DNA from: Prevotella sp. UBA5379
GTDB taxonomy: Bacteria > Bacteroidota > Bacteroidia > Bacteroidales > Bacteroidaceae
Direction of reading: 5' to 3'
Assembly (NCBI GenBank): GCA_002409785.1
Contig: DHOX01000050.1
Coordinates: 65,413-81,217, forward strand
Length of the DNA stretch: 15,805 nt
Position numbers and translations under genes: made by a program. This document shows, piece by piece, positions 7,418 to 14,770 of this stretch (positions within the stretch are counted from its first letter, which is position 1; every line of letters begins with the position of its first letter). The notes under the pieces are model-generated. The model saw only the letters and a program-made list of their open reading frames with translations. It ran no database searches and had not been told where the DNA came from.

Positions 7418-7437
7418 ACTTTTTTTATTAAAAAAGT
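7418..7437. repeat. AT-rich inverted repeat upstream of the leu promoter
   Basis: ACTTTTTT (7418-7425) and AAAAAAGT (7430-7437) form a perfect 8-bp inverted repeat around a 4-base spacer, ending 9 bases before the -33 element of the leu promoter. Position and composition fit an UP-like A-tract element or an operator; which one cannot be told from sequence. Confidence 0.4.
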
Positions 7438-7446
7438 ATTTATTTG

Positions 7447-7478
7447 TTTGCTTATATCATTTTAATTCCTTACCTTTG
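7447..7478 (+). promoter_or_regulatory. Promoter of the leu operon
   Basis: TTTG (7447-7450), exactly 20 bases, then TACCTTTG (7471-7478): a full match to the Bacteroidota primary-sigma pattern. Transcription should begin at roughly 7483-7487, about 15 bases before the leader ORF and 190 bases before leuA, which leaves room for the attenuator. Confidence 0.8.
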
Positions 7479-7500
7479 CCCGCAACAATAAATAAAGCAA

Positions 7501-7581
7501 ATGATTCCACAGATTATACTAAGCATCATTATTCGAATTCGACTGCATCCAGTGGCCGGAAGTGATGGGGTATGTGTATAG
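7501..7581 (+). CDS. Leader peptide of the leu operon (branched-chain rich)
   Basis: A 26-codon ORF starting ATG at 7501 and stopping at TAG 7579-7581. Twelve of 26 residues are branched-chain: Ile at codons 2, 5, 6, 9, 10, 11 and 13, Leu at 7 and 15, Val at 18, 24 and 26. Codons 2-15 read IPQIILSIIIRIRL. It lies between a full promoter match and an intrinsic terminator hairpin, so it is expected to be translated as a sensor of charged Ile/Leu/Val tRNA rather than to make a functional peptide. There is no Shine-Dalgarno; the upstream AATAAATAAAGCAA stretch is typical of starts in this phylum. Codons 6 (ATA) and 7 (CTA) look rare compared with the rest of the window. It is too short for usual gene finders. 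Confidence 0.8.
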   Translation: MIPQIILSIIIRIRLHPVAGSDGVCV

Positions 7582-7641
7582 TTTTGTAGGACTACGTATA
7601 AAAGCCTTTCTCACTTCTGGTATAGTGAGGAAGGCTTTTTT
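7556..7641 (+). promoter_or_regulatory. Transcription attenuator of the leu operon
   Basis: Terminator: 7600-7614 pairs with 7625-7639 over 15 bp (one G-U pair; core AAAGCC/GGCTTT), with a 10-base loop and T-run 7636-7641. Antiterminator: CCGGAAGTGA (7556-7565, at the end of the leader ORF) pairs with TCACTTCTGG (7611-7620) over 10 bp with one G-U, using the terminator's ascending arm and loop, so the two are mutually exclusive. Protector: CATCATT (7524-7530, the Ile codons) pairs with AGTGATG (7561-7567). A ribosome stalled on Ile codons 9-11 would cover the protector and free 7556-7565, allowing readthrough; a ribosome at the stop codon would cover 7565 onward and permit termination. leuA starts 36 bases after the T-run. 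Confidence 0.8.
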
Positions 7642-7676
7642 GGTAAATGAAAGTAAATGACTAACAATTTTTGAAT

Positions 7677-9173
7677 ATGAGAGACAGATTGTTTATTTTT
7701 GACACAACACTTCGCGATGGCGAACAAGTGCCGGGTTGTCAGTTGAACACGGTAGAAAAGATTCAGGTAGCCAAGCAATTGGAGCTGTTGGGTGTTGATG
7801 TGATTGAAGCCGGATTCCCCATCTCCAGTCCGGGTGATTTCAATTCCGTAGTAGAAATCAGTAAAGCTGTTACCTGGCCGGTTATCTGCGCCCTGACCCG
7901 CGCGGTACCTAAGGACATCGACTGTGCGGCAGAAGCGCTGAAGTACGCCAAACGTAAACGTATCCATACCGGACTGGGAACGAGCGATTATCATATCAAG
8001 TATAAATTCAATTCCACTCGTGAAGAGATTCTCCAGCGTGCTGTCGATGCCGTCAAATATGCTAAAAAGTACGTGGAGGATGTTGAATTTTATGCCGAAG
8101 ATGCTGGCAGAACGGATAATGAGTATCTTGCTCAGGTCTGTGAGGCTGTCATTAAAGCGGGTGCTACAGTGGTCAACATCCCGGACACGACCGGATATTG
8201 TCTTCCGGATGAATATGGAAACAAGATCAAATACTTGATGGAGCATGTTGATGGAATAGAAAAGGCTCAGATTTCCACCCATTGTCATAATGACCTGGGT
8301 ATGGCGACAGCTAACACCTTGCAGGGAGTCCTGAACGGGGCCCGGCAGGTTGAGGTCACGATCAATGGCATCGGTGAGCGTGCCGGCAATACTGCTCTTG
8401 AAGAAATTGCCATGATCCTGAAATGCCATAAGGATATAGGAATCGATACGAATATCAACACGACTAAAATATGCCCGACATCACGGATGGTATCCAGTTT
8501 GATGAACATGCCTGTCCAGCCTAACAAGGCAATAGTGGGGCGTAATGCGTTTGCTCATTCTTCCGGCATTCATCAGGATGGTATCTTGAAGAATGTACAG
8601 ACTTATGAAATCATAGATCCTAAAGATGTCGGACTGGATAATAATGCCATTATCCTTACTGCCCGCAGCGGTCGTGCAGCACTCAAGTACCGCCTGAATG
8701 CAAATGGTATAAAGGTCTCAGAAGATAAACTCAACGAAATTTATAAGAAGTTCCTGGCCCTTGCTGACAAGAAAAAGGAAGTGACGGATGACGATGTCAT
8801 CGCCTTGTCGGGTGCTGCATCAGGGGCACACAATGTCAAACTGGACTATCTTCAAGTCACTACCGGTAAGGGCGTGAAGAGTGTTGCCAGCATAGGCCTG
8901 GATATTTCCGGTGAGAAATTTGAAGAATGTTCGTCCGGTAATGGGCCGGTTGACGCGGCTATCCTTGCCTTGAAGCGCATTATCCGTAAGCAGATGACCT
9001 TGAAGGAATTTACCATCCAGGCTATAGACAAAGGATCTGATGATGTGGGAAAAGTCCACATGCAGGTGGAATATGATGGTCATATCTATTATGGGTTCGG
9101 TGCAGACACGGACATTGTAACAGCCTCCGTGGAAGCCTACATCGACTGTATCAACAAATTCAGCAATAAGTAA
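7677..9173 (+). CDS. leuA: 2-isopropylmalate synthase LeuA
   Basis: 498 aa. Condenses acetyl-CoA with 2-oxoisovalerate, the committed step of leucine synthesis. The HMGL-like TIM barrel (about 4-275) has FDTTLRDGEQVPG at 8-20 (catalytic Arg13, metal ligand Asp14), the metal-binding HCHND at 202-206 and the NGIGERAGN signature at 230-238. The C-terminal regulatory domain (about 385-498), which binds leucine for feedback inhibition in the family, is complete. The ATG at 7677 is chosen over the in-frame TTG at 7671 because the conserved N-terminus starts MRDRLFIFDTTLRDGEQ. It is the first gene of the attenuated operon, 14 bases ahead of leuC. Confidence 0.95.
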   Translation: MRDRLFIFDTTLRDGEQVPGCQLNTVEKIQVAKQLELLGVDVIEAGFPISSPGDFNSVVEISKAVTWPVICALTRAVPKDIDCAAEALKYAKRKRIHTGLGTSDYHIKYKFNSTREEILQRAVDAVKYAKKYVEDVEFYAEDAGRTDNEYLAQVCEAVIKAGATVVNIPDTTGYCLPDEYGNKIKYLMEHVDGIEKAQISTHCHNDLGMATANTLQGVLNGARQVEVTINGIGERAGNTALEEIAMILKCHKDIGIDTNINTTKICPTSRMVSSLMNMPVQPNKAIVGRNAFAHSSGIHQDGILKNVQTYEIIDPKDVGLDNNAIILTARSGRAALKYRLNANGIKVSEDKLNEIYKKFLALADKKKEVTDDDVIALSGAASGAHNVKLDYLQVTTGKGVKSVASIGLDISGEKFEECSSGNGPVDAAILALKRIIRKQMTLKEFTIQAIDKGSDDVGKVHMQVEYDGHIYYGFGADTDIVTASVEAYIDCINKFSNK

Positions 9174-9187
9174 AATAAGAGAGAAAA

Positions 9188-10579
9188 ATGAACACATTGT
9201 TTGATAAAATCTGGGACCGGCACGTCGTCCAGATCGTAAAAGACGGCCCTACACAACTTTACATTGACAGACTTTATTGTCATGAGGTGACTTCCCCTCA
9301 GGCTTTTGCGGGGATGCGCACCCGGGGCCTCCGCCCTTTCCGCCCCGGACAGATCTACTGTATGCCGGATCATAATACTCCTACACATGATCAGGATCAA
9401 CCTATCGAAGATCCTGTATCCCGTAAACAGATAGACACGCTGGACAAGAATTGTGCAGAATTCGGGCTCAGGGAATATAAGATGAACACACGGGACAATG
9501 GCATCATCCATGTCGTAGGCCCGGAGAAAGGACTGTCTTTGCCGGGAATGACCATTGTCTGTGGTGATTCCCATACGTCTACTCATGGGGCTGTAGGAGC
9601 TCTGGCTTTTGGCATCGGAACGTCTGAGGTCGAAATGGTCATGGCCTCCCAATGTATTTTGCAGCAGAAACCGAAGTCGATGCGGATTAATATCAATGGA
9701 AAACTGGAAGCCGGTGTAACGGCGAAGGATGTTGCATTATACCTGATGAGCCAACTGACGACATCCGGTGCTACCGGATATTTTGTGGAATATGCAGGAC
9801 AGGTGGTCCGGGATATGACCATGGATGGCCGTCTCACACTTTGCAATTTGTCCATTGAGATGGGTGCGCGTGGTGGCTTTGTCGCTCCTGACGAGACCAC
9901 CTTCGCATTCCTCAAGGGCCGTCAATATGCTCCTGAAGGTGCAGAATGGGATAAGGCTGTGGCATACTGGAAAACATTGAAAAGCGGCGAAGATGCGGTG
10001 TTTGATAAAGAACTCAACTTCAAGGGGGAGGACATCGAACCACGAATTACGTATGGTACCAATCCTGGAATGGGCATCGCCGTTGACGGTATGATTCCTG
10101 TGCTGTCCCAGATTCCTGCGGAGGATCAGGCTTCTTTCAAAAAAGCCTTGAACTATATGGGCTTTACCCCCGGTCAGAGGTTGCTCGGACATCCCGTTGA
10201 TTATGTCTTTCTCGGAGCCTGTACCAACGGACGGATCGAGGATTTCCGGGCTTTTGCCAAAATGGTCAAGGGACATCATAAAGCTGAAGGAGTTACTGCA
10301 TGGCTTGTCCCGGGCAGTTGGCTTGTTGACCGCCAGATCCGTGAGGAAGGTCTTGACAAAGTATTGGAAGCTGCGGGATTCAATATCCGCCAGCCCGGAT
10401 GCTCTGCCTGTCTGGCCATGAATGATGACAAGATACCTGCCGGCAAGTATTCCGTATCTACCAGCAATCGTAATTTTGAAGGACGGCAGGGCCCTGGCTC
10501 CCGTACGATCCTTGCCAGTCCGCTTGTAGCTGCCGCTGCTGCTATCACGGGAAAAATCACAGATCCGAGAACCCTCTAA
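9188..10579 (+). CDS. leuC: 3-isopropylmalate dehydratase large subunit LeuC
   Basis: 463 aa, aconitase-superfamily subunit that with LeuD isomerises 2- to 3-isopropylmalate; by inference the complex also handles citramalate to 2-methylmaleate to 3-methylmalate. The start MNTLFDKIWDRHVV is canonical. The 4Fe-4S ligands are Cys345 (GACTNGR) and Cys405/Cys408 (PGCSACLAMN). Active-site stretches PDHNTPT (60-66), VCGDSHTSTHGA (124-135) and TSNRNFEGRQG (425-435) are intact. There is a purine-rich tract, AAGAGAGAAAA, before the ATG. Length is normal. Confidence 0.96.
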   Translation: MNTLFDKIWDRHVVQIVKDGPTQLYIDRLYCHEVTSPQAFAGMRTRGLRPFRPGQIYCMPDHNTPTHDQDQPIEDPVSRKQIDTLDKNCAEFGLREYKMNTRDNGIIHVVGPEKGLSLPGMTIVCGDSHTSTHGAVGALAFGIGTSEVEMVMASQCILQQKPKSMRININGKLEAGVTAKDVALYLMSQLTTSGATGYFVEYAGQVVRDMTMDGRLTLCNLSIEMGARGGFVAPDETTFAFLKGRQYAPEGAEWDKAVAYWKTLKSGEDAVFDKELNFKGEDIEPRITYGTNPGMGIAVDGMIPVLSQIPAEDQASFKKALNYMGFTPGQRLLGHPVDYVFLGACTNGRIEDFRAFAKMVKGHHKAEGVTAWLVPGSWLVDRQIREEGLDKVLEAAGFNIRQPGCSACLAMNDDKIPAGKYSVSTSNRNFEGRQGPGSRTILASPLVAAAAAITGKITDPRTL

Positions 10580-10591
10580 AAAGTTAGTAAA

Positions 10592-11197
10592 ATGAAACAG
10601 AAATTTAATGTGATTACCTCTTCTTGCATCCCTTTGCCTTTAGAGAATGTAGATACAGACCAGATTATACCTGCCCGTTTCCTGAAAGCCACAGATAAGG
10701 AGGGCTTCGGGAATAACCTTTTCCGTGACTGGAGATACCATAAAGACGGAACCCCGAAAGAAGGGTTTGTCCTTAATGATCCGTCTTATTCGGGCGTGAT
10801 CCTGGTGGCCGGCAAGAATTTCGGTTCAGGATCATCCCGTGAGCATGCAGCCTGGGCTATTGCCGGCTATGGCTTCAGGGTAGTGATCAGTTCCTTTTTC
10901 GCGGATATTCACAAGAACAACGAACTGAACAATTTCGTCCTTCCTGTTGTAGTCAGTGAACCTTTCCTGAAGGAACTGTTTCGTAGCATCCAGGAAGACC
11001 ACAAGACACAGGTAAAGGTGGACTTGCCCCGCCAGACGGTAACGAATCTTGCAACGGGACATTCCGAGCATTTTGAGATCAACGGTTATAAGAAACACTG
11101 TCTGGAAGAAGGTCTGGACGATGTGGATTTTCTGGTGAAGAACTTAGATAAAGTTGAAGCTTGGGAGAAAGCAAACAGCCTGAGTTTCCAGGATTAA
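10592..11197 (+). CDS. leuD: 3-isopropylmalate dehydratase small subunit LeuD
   Basis: 201 aa, swivelling-domain partner of LeuC. Conserved motifs are ENVDTDQIIPARFL near residues 18-31, which fits the family substrate-recognition loop, and the GKNFGSGSSREHAAWA stretch around 74-89 that contacts substrate. The length is typical of the long bacterial LeuD form. It begins 12 bases after leuC; the two proteins are expected to assemble as a heterodimer. Confidence 0.95.
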   Translation: MKQKFNVITSSCIPLPLENVDTDQIIPARFLKATDKEGFGNNLFRDWRYHKDGTPKEGFVLNDPSYSGVILVAGKNFGSGSSREHAAWAIAGYGFRVVISSFFADIHKNNELNNFVLPVVVSEPFLKELFRSIQEDHKTQVKVDLPRQTVTNLATGHSEHFEINGYKKHCLEEGLDDVDFLVKNLDKVEAWEKANSLSFQD

Positions 11198-11212
11198 AGT
11201 AATCATGATGTG

Positions 11213-12796
11213 ATGAATAGTGATTCAAGCAAGAAGATAATAGAAATCATGGATTCAACACTCCGTGACGGTGAACAGACCAATGGGGTCTCGTTCCTGC
11301 CTCACGAGAAGTTGATGATCGCAAAGGCTCTCCTCGATGTAGGGATAGACCGTATAGAAGTGGCCTCAGCACGGGTCTCTGATGGTGAAAAAGATGCCGT
11401 CAGCATGATCTGCAGATATGCGGCCAGCCACAATCTCCTGGACCGTATAGAGGTGCTGGGGTTTGTTGACGGTACAAAATCGGTTGATTGGATCAAGGAT
11501 TGTGGGTGTCATGTCATCAATCTCCTGGCAAAAGGATCATTGCGGCATTGTAATCTCCAACTCCATAAAACTCCGGAAGAGCATATTGCTGACATAAAAG
11601 GGGTAATCGAATATGCGCATAGTCAGCATTTTACCGTAAATCTCTACTTGGAGGACTGGTCCTCCGGGATGATGCATTCCAGGGATTATGTGTACCGGAT
11701 GATGGATGCCCTCAAGGATGCCGGCATCGCCCGTTTTTTACTGCCTGACACACTGGGGATCCTGAATCCTTTCAATACGAGAGACTACCTTGAAGAGATG
11801 ATCTCCAGATACCCTGGGGTGAAGTTTGATTTCCATGCTCATAATGACTATGGCATGGCCGTAGGTGACTCTTTTGCAGCAGTCAAGGCAGGGGCCACCG
11901 GACTTCATGTCACCGTAAACGGACTGGGGGAACGATGTGGCAATGCACCTTTGTCCTCTGTGCAGGTGATGCTTCATGACCAACTCGGTGTCTCCACTCA
12001 CGTAGATGAATCGGGACTCGTTGATGTCAGTCACCTCGTGGGAGGATACAGCGGCATCTGCGTGGCTCCGAATACTCCGGTAATCGGTGACAATGTGTTC
12101 ACCCAGGTTGCAGGCGTGCATGCAGACGGGGACAAGAAAGCTCACCTCTACAGCAATGCCCTGGTACCGGAACGTTTCGGACGTCATCGTGAATTTGCCT
12201 TGGGAAAGAATTCCGGTAAGGCTAATATTATCCAGAACCTGAAAGAGCTTGGGCTTGAACTGACTCCTGAACAGACAAAAACCGTGACGAAAAGGATCAC
12301 GGAACTGGGTGACAAGAAGGAGTTGGTCACACAGGATGATTTGCCTTATATCGTGAGTGATGTTCTCAAGCACAATGCGCCGGAGGATAAAGTGAAACTC
12401 GTAAGTTATATGGTATCAACGTCTTATGGTCTTAAACCTATAGCAAGCCTTAAAGTGAACATCAATGGGGTGAACTATGAAGCAGACCATACCGGTGACG
12501 GCCAGTATGATGCGTTCGTGAAAGCCATGCGCAAGATTTACAAGGAGAAACTGAATCGCACTTTTCCGATGCTGGACAACTATCAGGTCAGTATTCCCCC
12601 CGGGGGACATACTGATGCACTTGTCCAGACAGCTATCTCCTGGCATTATGGTGACCGGTCATGGCGTACCCGCGGACTGGATGCTGACCAGACGGAGGCC
12701 GCCATCAAAGCTACCTTGAAAATGCTCAATCTTTTTGAGAAAGATGAGAGCAAGAAGGGAGTGACAGCATCCGAAACTCTAACAGATAAAGAATAA
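11213..12796 (+). CDS. cimA: Probable citramalate synthase (Leptospira CimA type)
   Basis: 527 aa from ATG 11213 (a GTG one codon upstream is also possible). HMGL-like synthase with a C-terminal LeuA-type regulatory domain (about 395-510). TLRDGEQTNGVSF near the N-terminus, EVLGFVDGTKSVDWIKD, YLEDWSSG and AGVHADGDKKAHLY all resemble the Leptospira interrogans citramalate synthase as I remember it, not LeuA. Its pyruvate-site residues (Leu81, Leu104, Tyr144 there, from memory) appear to correspond to Leu82, Leu105 and Tyr145. Catalytic Arg18, metal ligands Asp19 and HAH (208-210), and NGLGERCGN are present. The inferred reaction is pyruvate plus acetyl-CoA to citramalate, feeding LeuCD and LeuB toward 2-oxobutyrate and isoleucine. 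A second isopropylmalate or related synthase is the alternative. Confidence 0.8.
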   Translation: MNSDSSKKIIEIMDSTLRDGEQTNGVSFLPHEKLMIAKALLDVGIDRIEVASARVSDGEKDAVSMICRYAASHNLLDRIEVLGFVDGTKSVDWIKDCGCHVINLLAKGSLRHCNLQLHKTPEEHIADIKGVIEYAHSQHFTVNLYLEDWSSGMMHSRDYVYRMMDALKDAGIARFLLPDTLGILNPFNTRDYLEEMISRYPGVKFDFHAHNDYGMAVGDSFAAVKAGATGLHVTVNGLGERCGNAPLSSVQVMLHDQLGVSTHVDESGLVDVSHLVGGYSGICVAPNTPVIGDNVFTQVAGVHADGDKKAHLYSNALVPERFGRHREFALGKNSGKANIIQNLKELGLELTPEQTKTVTKRITELGDKKELVTQDDLPYIVSDVLKHNAPEDKVKLVSYMVSTSYGLKPIASLKVNINGVNYEADHTGDGQYDAFVKAMRKIYKEKLNRTFPMLDNYQVSIPPGGHTDALVQTAISWHYGDRSWRTRGLDADQTEAAIKATLKMLNLFEKDESKKGVTASETLTDKE

Positions 12797-12812
12797 AGAA
12801 CTTTATAAAAAA

Positions 12813-13883
12813 ATGAGAATGAACTTGAAAATTGCTGTTCTGGCCGGTGATGGTATCGGCCCGGAAATCATGAAGCAGGGCGTAGCTGTTCTGGACACTA
12901 TCGGTGAAAAATTCGGACATACTTTCAGTTATGCACCGGCAGTCTGTGGGGCTCATGCTATCGACACGGTAGGGGATCCGTTTCCTGATTCCACCTTTAA
13001 AACCTGCATGGACTCAGATGCTGTACTTTTTGCCGCTGTCGGAGATCCTCGTTTCGACAATGATCCGACCATAAAGGTACGGCCGGAGAATGGCTTGCTT
13101 GCCATGCGCAAACAACTGAGTCTTTATGCTAATGTACGCCCGGTGGCCACTTTTGACTGTCTGCTCCACAAGAGTCCTCTGAAGGACGAGATCATCAAGG
13201 GAGCCGATTTTGTCGTGATCCGTGAGTTGATCGGGGGAATGTATTTCGGCAAGAAGCATCAAGATCATGATATGGCTTTTGATACCGACATCTACACCCG
13301 TCCTGAGATCGAACGTATCCTGAAGGTAGGATTCAAGTTTGCCATGAAGCGTCGCAAGCATCTCACGGTCGTGGATAAAGCTAACGTCCTGGCCAGTTCC
13401 CGTCTCTGGCGCCAGGTAGCCATGGAGATGGCACCGGAATATCCGGAAGTAACGACAGACTATATGTTTATTGACAATGCTTCCATGCGTGTGCTGACAG
13501 AGCCTCGTTTCTTTGACGTGATCGTCACGGAAAACACCTTTGGTGACATCCTTACGGATGAAACCAGTAGTATTACGGGATCCATGGGTTTGCAGCCATC
13601 TGCTTCACTGGGTGATCATACACCTTTGTTTGAGCCGGTTCATGGGAGTTGGCCACAGGCAGCGGGAAAGAACATCGCCAATCCGATCGCTGAAATCCTT
13701 TCTGCCGCTATGCTGCTCGAACATTTTGAATTGAAAGAAGAAGGGGCGTTGATCCGTAAGGCCGTCAATGCCAGCTTGGAAGCAAATGTGCGTACACCTG
13801 AGATTCAAGTTGAGGGTGGCAGGAAATATGGCACGACGGAAGTGGGGGCATGGATTGCCGACTATATCCGGAAGGCAGAGTGA
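12813..13883 (+). CDS. leuB: 3-isopropylmalate dehydrogenase LeuB
   Basis: 356 aa. Oxidatively decarboxylates 3-isopropylmalate with NAD, and by inference 3-methylmalate in the citramalate route. LKIAVLAGDGIGPEIM starts the fold. Substrate residues include Arg99, Arg109, Arg137, Tyr144 (GGMYFG) and Lys189 (VDKANVL). The metal ligands Asp221, Asp245 and Asp249 lie in FIDNAS and NTFGDILTDE. The NAD site motif EPVHGSWPQAAGKNIANP (274-291) has Trp-Pro-Gln where E. coli-type enzymes have Ala-Pro-Asp, which is probably lineage variation. It starts 16 bases after cimA and is the last gene of the operon. An in-frame ATG at 12819 is also possible. Confidence 0.95.
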   Translation: MRMNLKIAVLAGDGIGPEIMKQGVAVLDTIGEKFGHTFSYAPAVCGAHAIDTVGDPFPDSTFKTCMDSDAVLFAAVGDPRFDNDPTIKVRPENGLLAMRKQLSLYANVRPVATFDCLLHKSPLKDEIIKGADFVVIRELIGGMYFGKKHQDHDMAFDTDIYTRPEIERILKVGFKFAMKRRKHLTVVDKANVLASSRLWRQVAMEMAPEYPEVTTDYMFIDNASMRVLTEPRFFDVIVTENTFGDILTDETSSITGSMGLQPSASLGDHTPLFEPVHGSWPQAAGKNIANPIAEILSAAMLLEHFELKEEGALIRKAVNASLEANVRTPEIQVEGGRKYGTTEVGAWIADYIRKAE

Positions 13884-13891
13884 TCCTATGG

Positions 13892-13926
13892 CAGGAAGGA
13901 CCGGATAGGGTCCGGCATCTTTCCTG
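13892..13926 (+). other. Stable hairpin in the leuB 3' region
   Basis: CAGGAAGGA (13892-13900) pairs with TCTTTCCTG (13918-13926, one G-T), and CCGGA (13901-13905) with TCCGG (13911-13915) around a TAGGG loop, with a two-base bulge between. There is no T-tract after it, so it is more likely a 3'-end stabiliser or part of a tandem termination structure than a terminator by itself. Confidence 0.5.
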
Positions 13927-13933
13927 ATGGTTT

Positions 13934-13978
13934 ACCCACGATGGGAGATGGGAGCATCTTCCCCGTGGGTGTTTTATT
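13934..13978 (+). terminator. Terminator of the leu operon
   Basis: ACCCACG (13934-13940) pairs with CGTGGGT (13964-13970), extended by an inner GGGAGATG/CATCTTCCC stem with one bulge (13943-13950 with 13955-13963), and is followed by GTTTTATT. It starts 51 bases after the leuB stop and 8 bases after another hairpin. Confidence 0.75.
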
Positions 13979-14026
13979 ATCTGATGGATGAGAATCATTA
14001 ATTTTATCTAACAGAAGCGGTGATTC

Positions 14027-14057
14027 TTTGGGCCATTCCACTTTTTTTGTAACTTTG
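14027..14057 (+). promoter_or_regulatory. Promoter of the TPR/LolA-like pair
   Basis: TTTG (14027-14030), 19 bases, then TAACTTTG (14050-14057): a full match to the Bacteroidota pattern. Because it lies just upstream, the ATG at 14070 would have only a few bases of leader, which favours the ATG at 14076. Confidence 0.75.
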
Positions 14058-14075
14058 CCGATAAAAATAATGACC

Positions 14076-14765
14076 ATGCGTAAACTCTTTATGATCTGTA
14101 TGCTCACCGTCTTGTCCGGAGGGGCTGTCATGGCTCAGAGTAATCAGGCTCTGAGGGATTCTCTGTCAAAAGCTACGGAGATCCTGGCTTATCATCCTGA
14201 TAGTGTGGACCTGCGCTTGAAAAAAGTGGCATGGAACATCAAGTTGGAACAATGGCAGTATGCCAAGGATGATCTGGATAAGGTCCTTTACCTCAGACCG
14301 GGAAATATCGCCGGACTATTTTACCGGGCATACGTGAATGAAAAACTGGACCGGTATAATTTCGCTCGTCTGGATTATCAGAACCTGCTGGCCATCGTTC
14401 CCGGTAATTTTGAGGCAGAACTGGGACTTGCCTTGCTGGACCAGAAGGATATGCATTACACTGATGCTTATGATGAGATCAATGATCTCGTGGACCAGTA
14501 TCCTGACAGTGCCGTGGCATACGCAGCCAGAGCGGGTATAGAGGTGGAAAGGAAGATGAACGATGTAGCTGAGTATGATTATTCCAAGGCTTTCCAGTTG
14601 GACTCTGCCAATATAGACTATCTCCTGGACCGTGCGAACCTCAGAATCAATCTGAAACGCTTTGACGAGGCTGAAGAGGATTTGAAACTGGCTGTCAAAC
14701 TGGGTTATCCGAGAGGAGCGCTTATCGGCTATTATCGCAAACTCAAATATATGAAGAAGAAATAA
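14076..14765 (+). CDS. Exported tetratricopeptide-repeat protein
   Basis: 229 aa from ATG 14076 (the ATG at 14070 gives 231). A signal peptide is clear: basic MRK, a hydrophobic core and a likely cut after VMA, before QS at residue 21. There is no lipobox Cys, so a soluble periplasmic protein is expected. The rest is about five tandem TPR units with 34-residue period, starting near 42, 76, 110, 144 and 178 (PDSVD, GNIAG, GNFEA, PDSAV and SANID at matching positions). TPR proteins usually hold protein partners; the target is unknown. The next gene follows after 5 bases, so the two are one transcription unit. I do not recognise a named family beyond the repeat. Confidence 0.85.
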   Translation: MRKLFMICMLTVLSGGAVMAQSNQALRDSLSKATEILAYHPDSVDLRLKKVAWNIKLEQWQYAKDDLDKVLYLRPGNIAGLFYRAYVNEKLDRYNFARLDYQNLLAIVPGNFEAELGLALLDQKDMHYTDAYDEINDLVDQYPDSAVAYAARAGIEVERKMNDVAEYDYSKAFQLDSANIDYLLDRANLRINLKRFDEAEEDLKLAVKLGYPRGALIGYYRKLKYMKKK

Positions 14766-14770
14766 AAACA

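Noticed and set aside
7671..7676. TTG start two codons before the leuA ATG
   Set aside because: The family N-terminus begins at the ATG at 7677; nothing supports the rarer start.
7611..8429. 272-codon minus-strand frame opposite leuA
   Set aside because: It lies opposite highly conserved LeuA codons and shows no domain of its own; a shadow frame.
11738..12373. 211-codon minus-strand frame opposite cimA
   Set aside because: Opposite a well-conserved synthase with intact motifs; no domain seen in the antisense product.
14028..14069. TTG start extending the TPR protein by 16 residues
   Set aside because: This start lies inside the promoter (-33 element to -7 element), and the ATG at 14076 gives a clean signal peptide.
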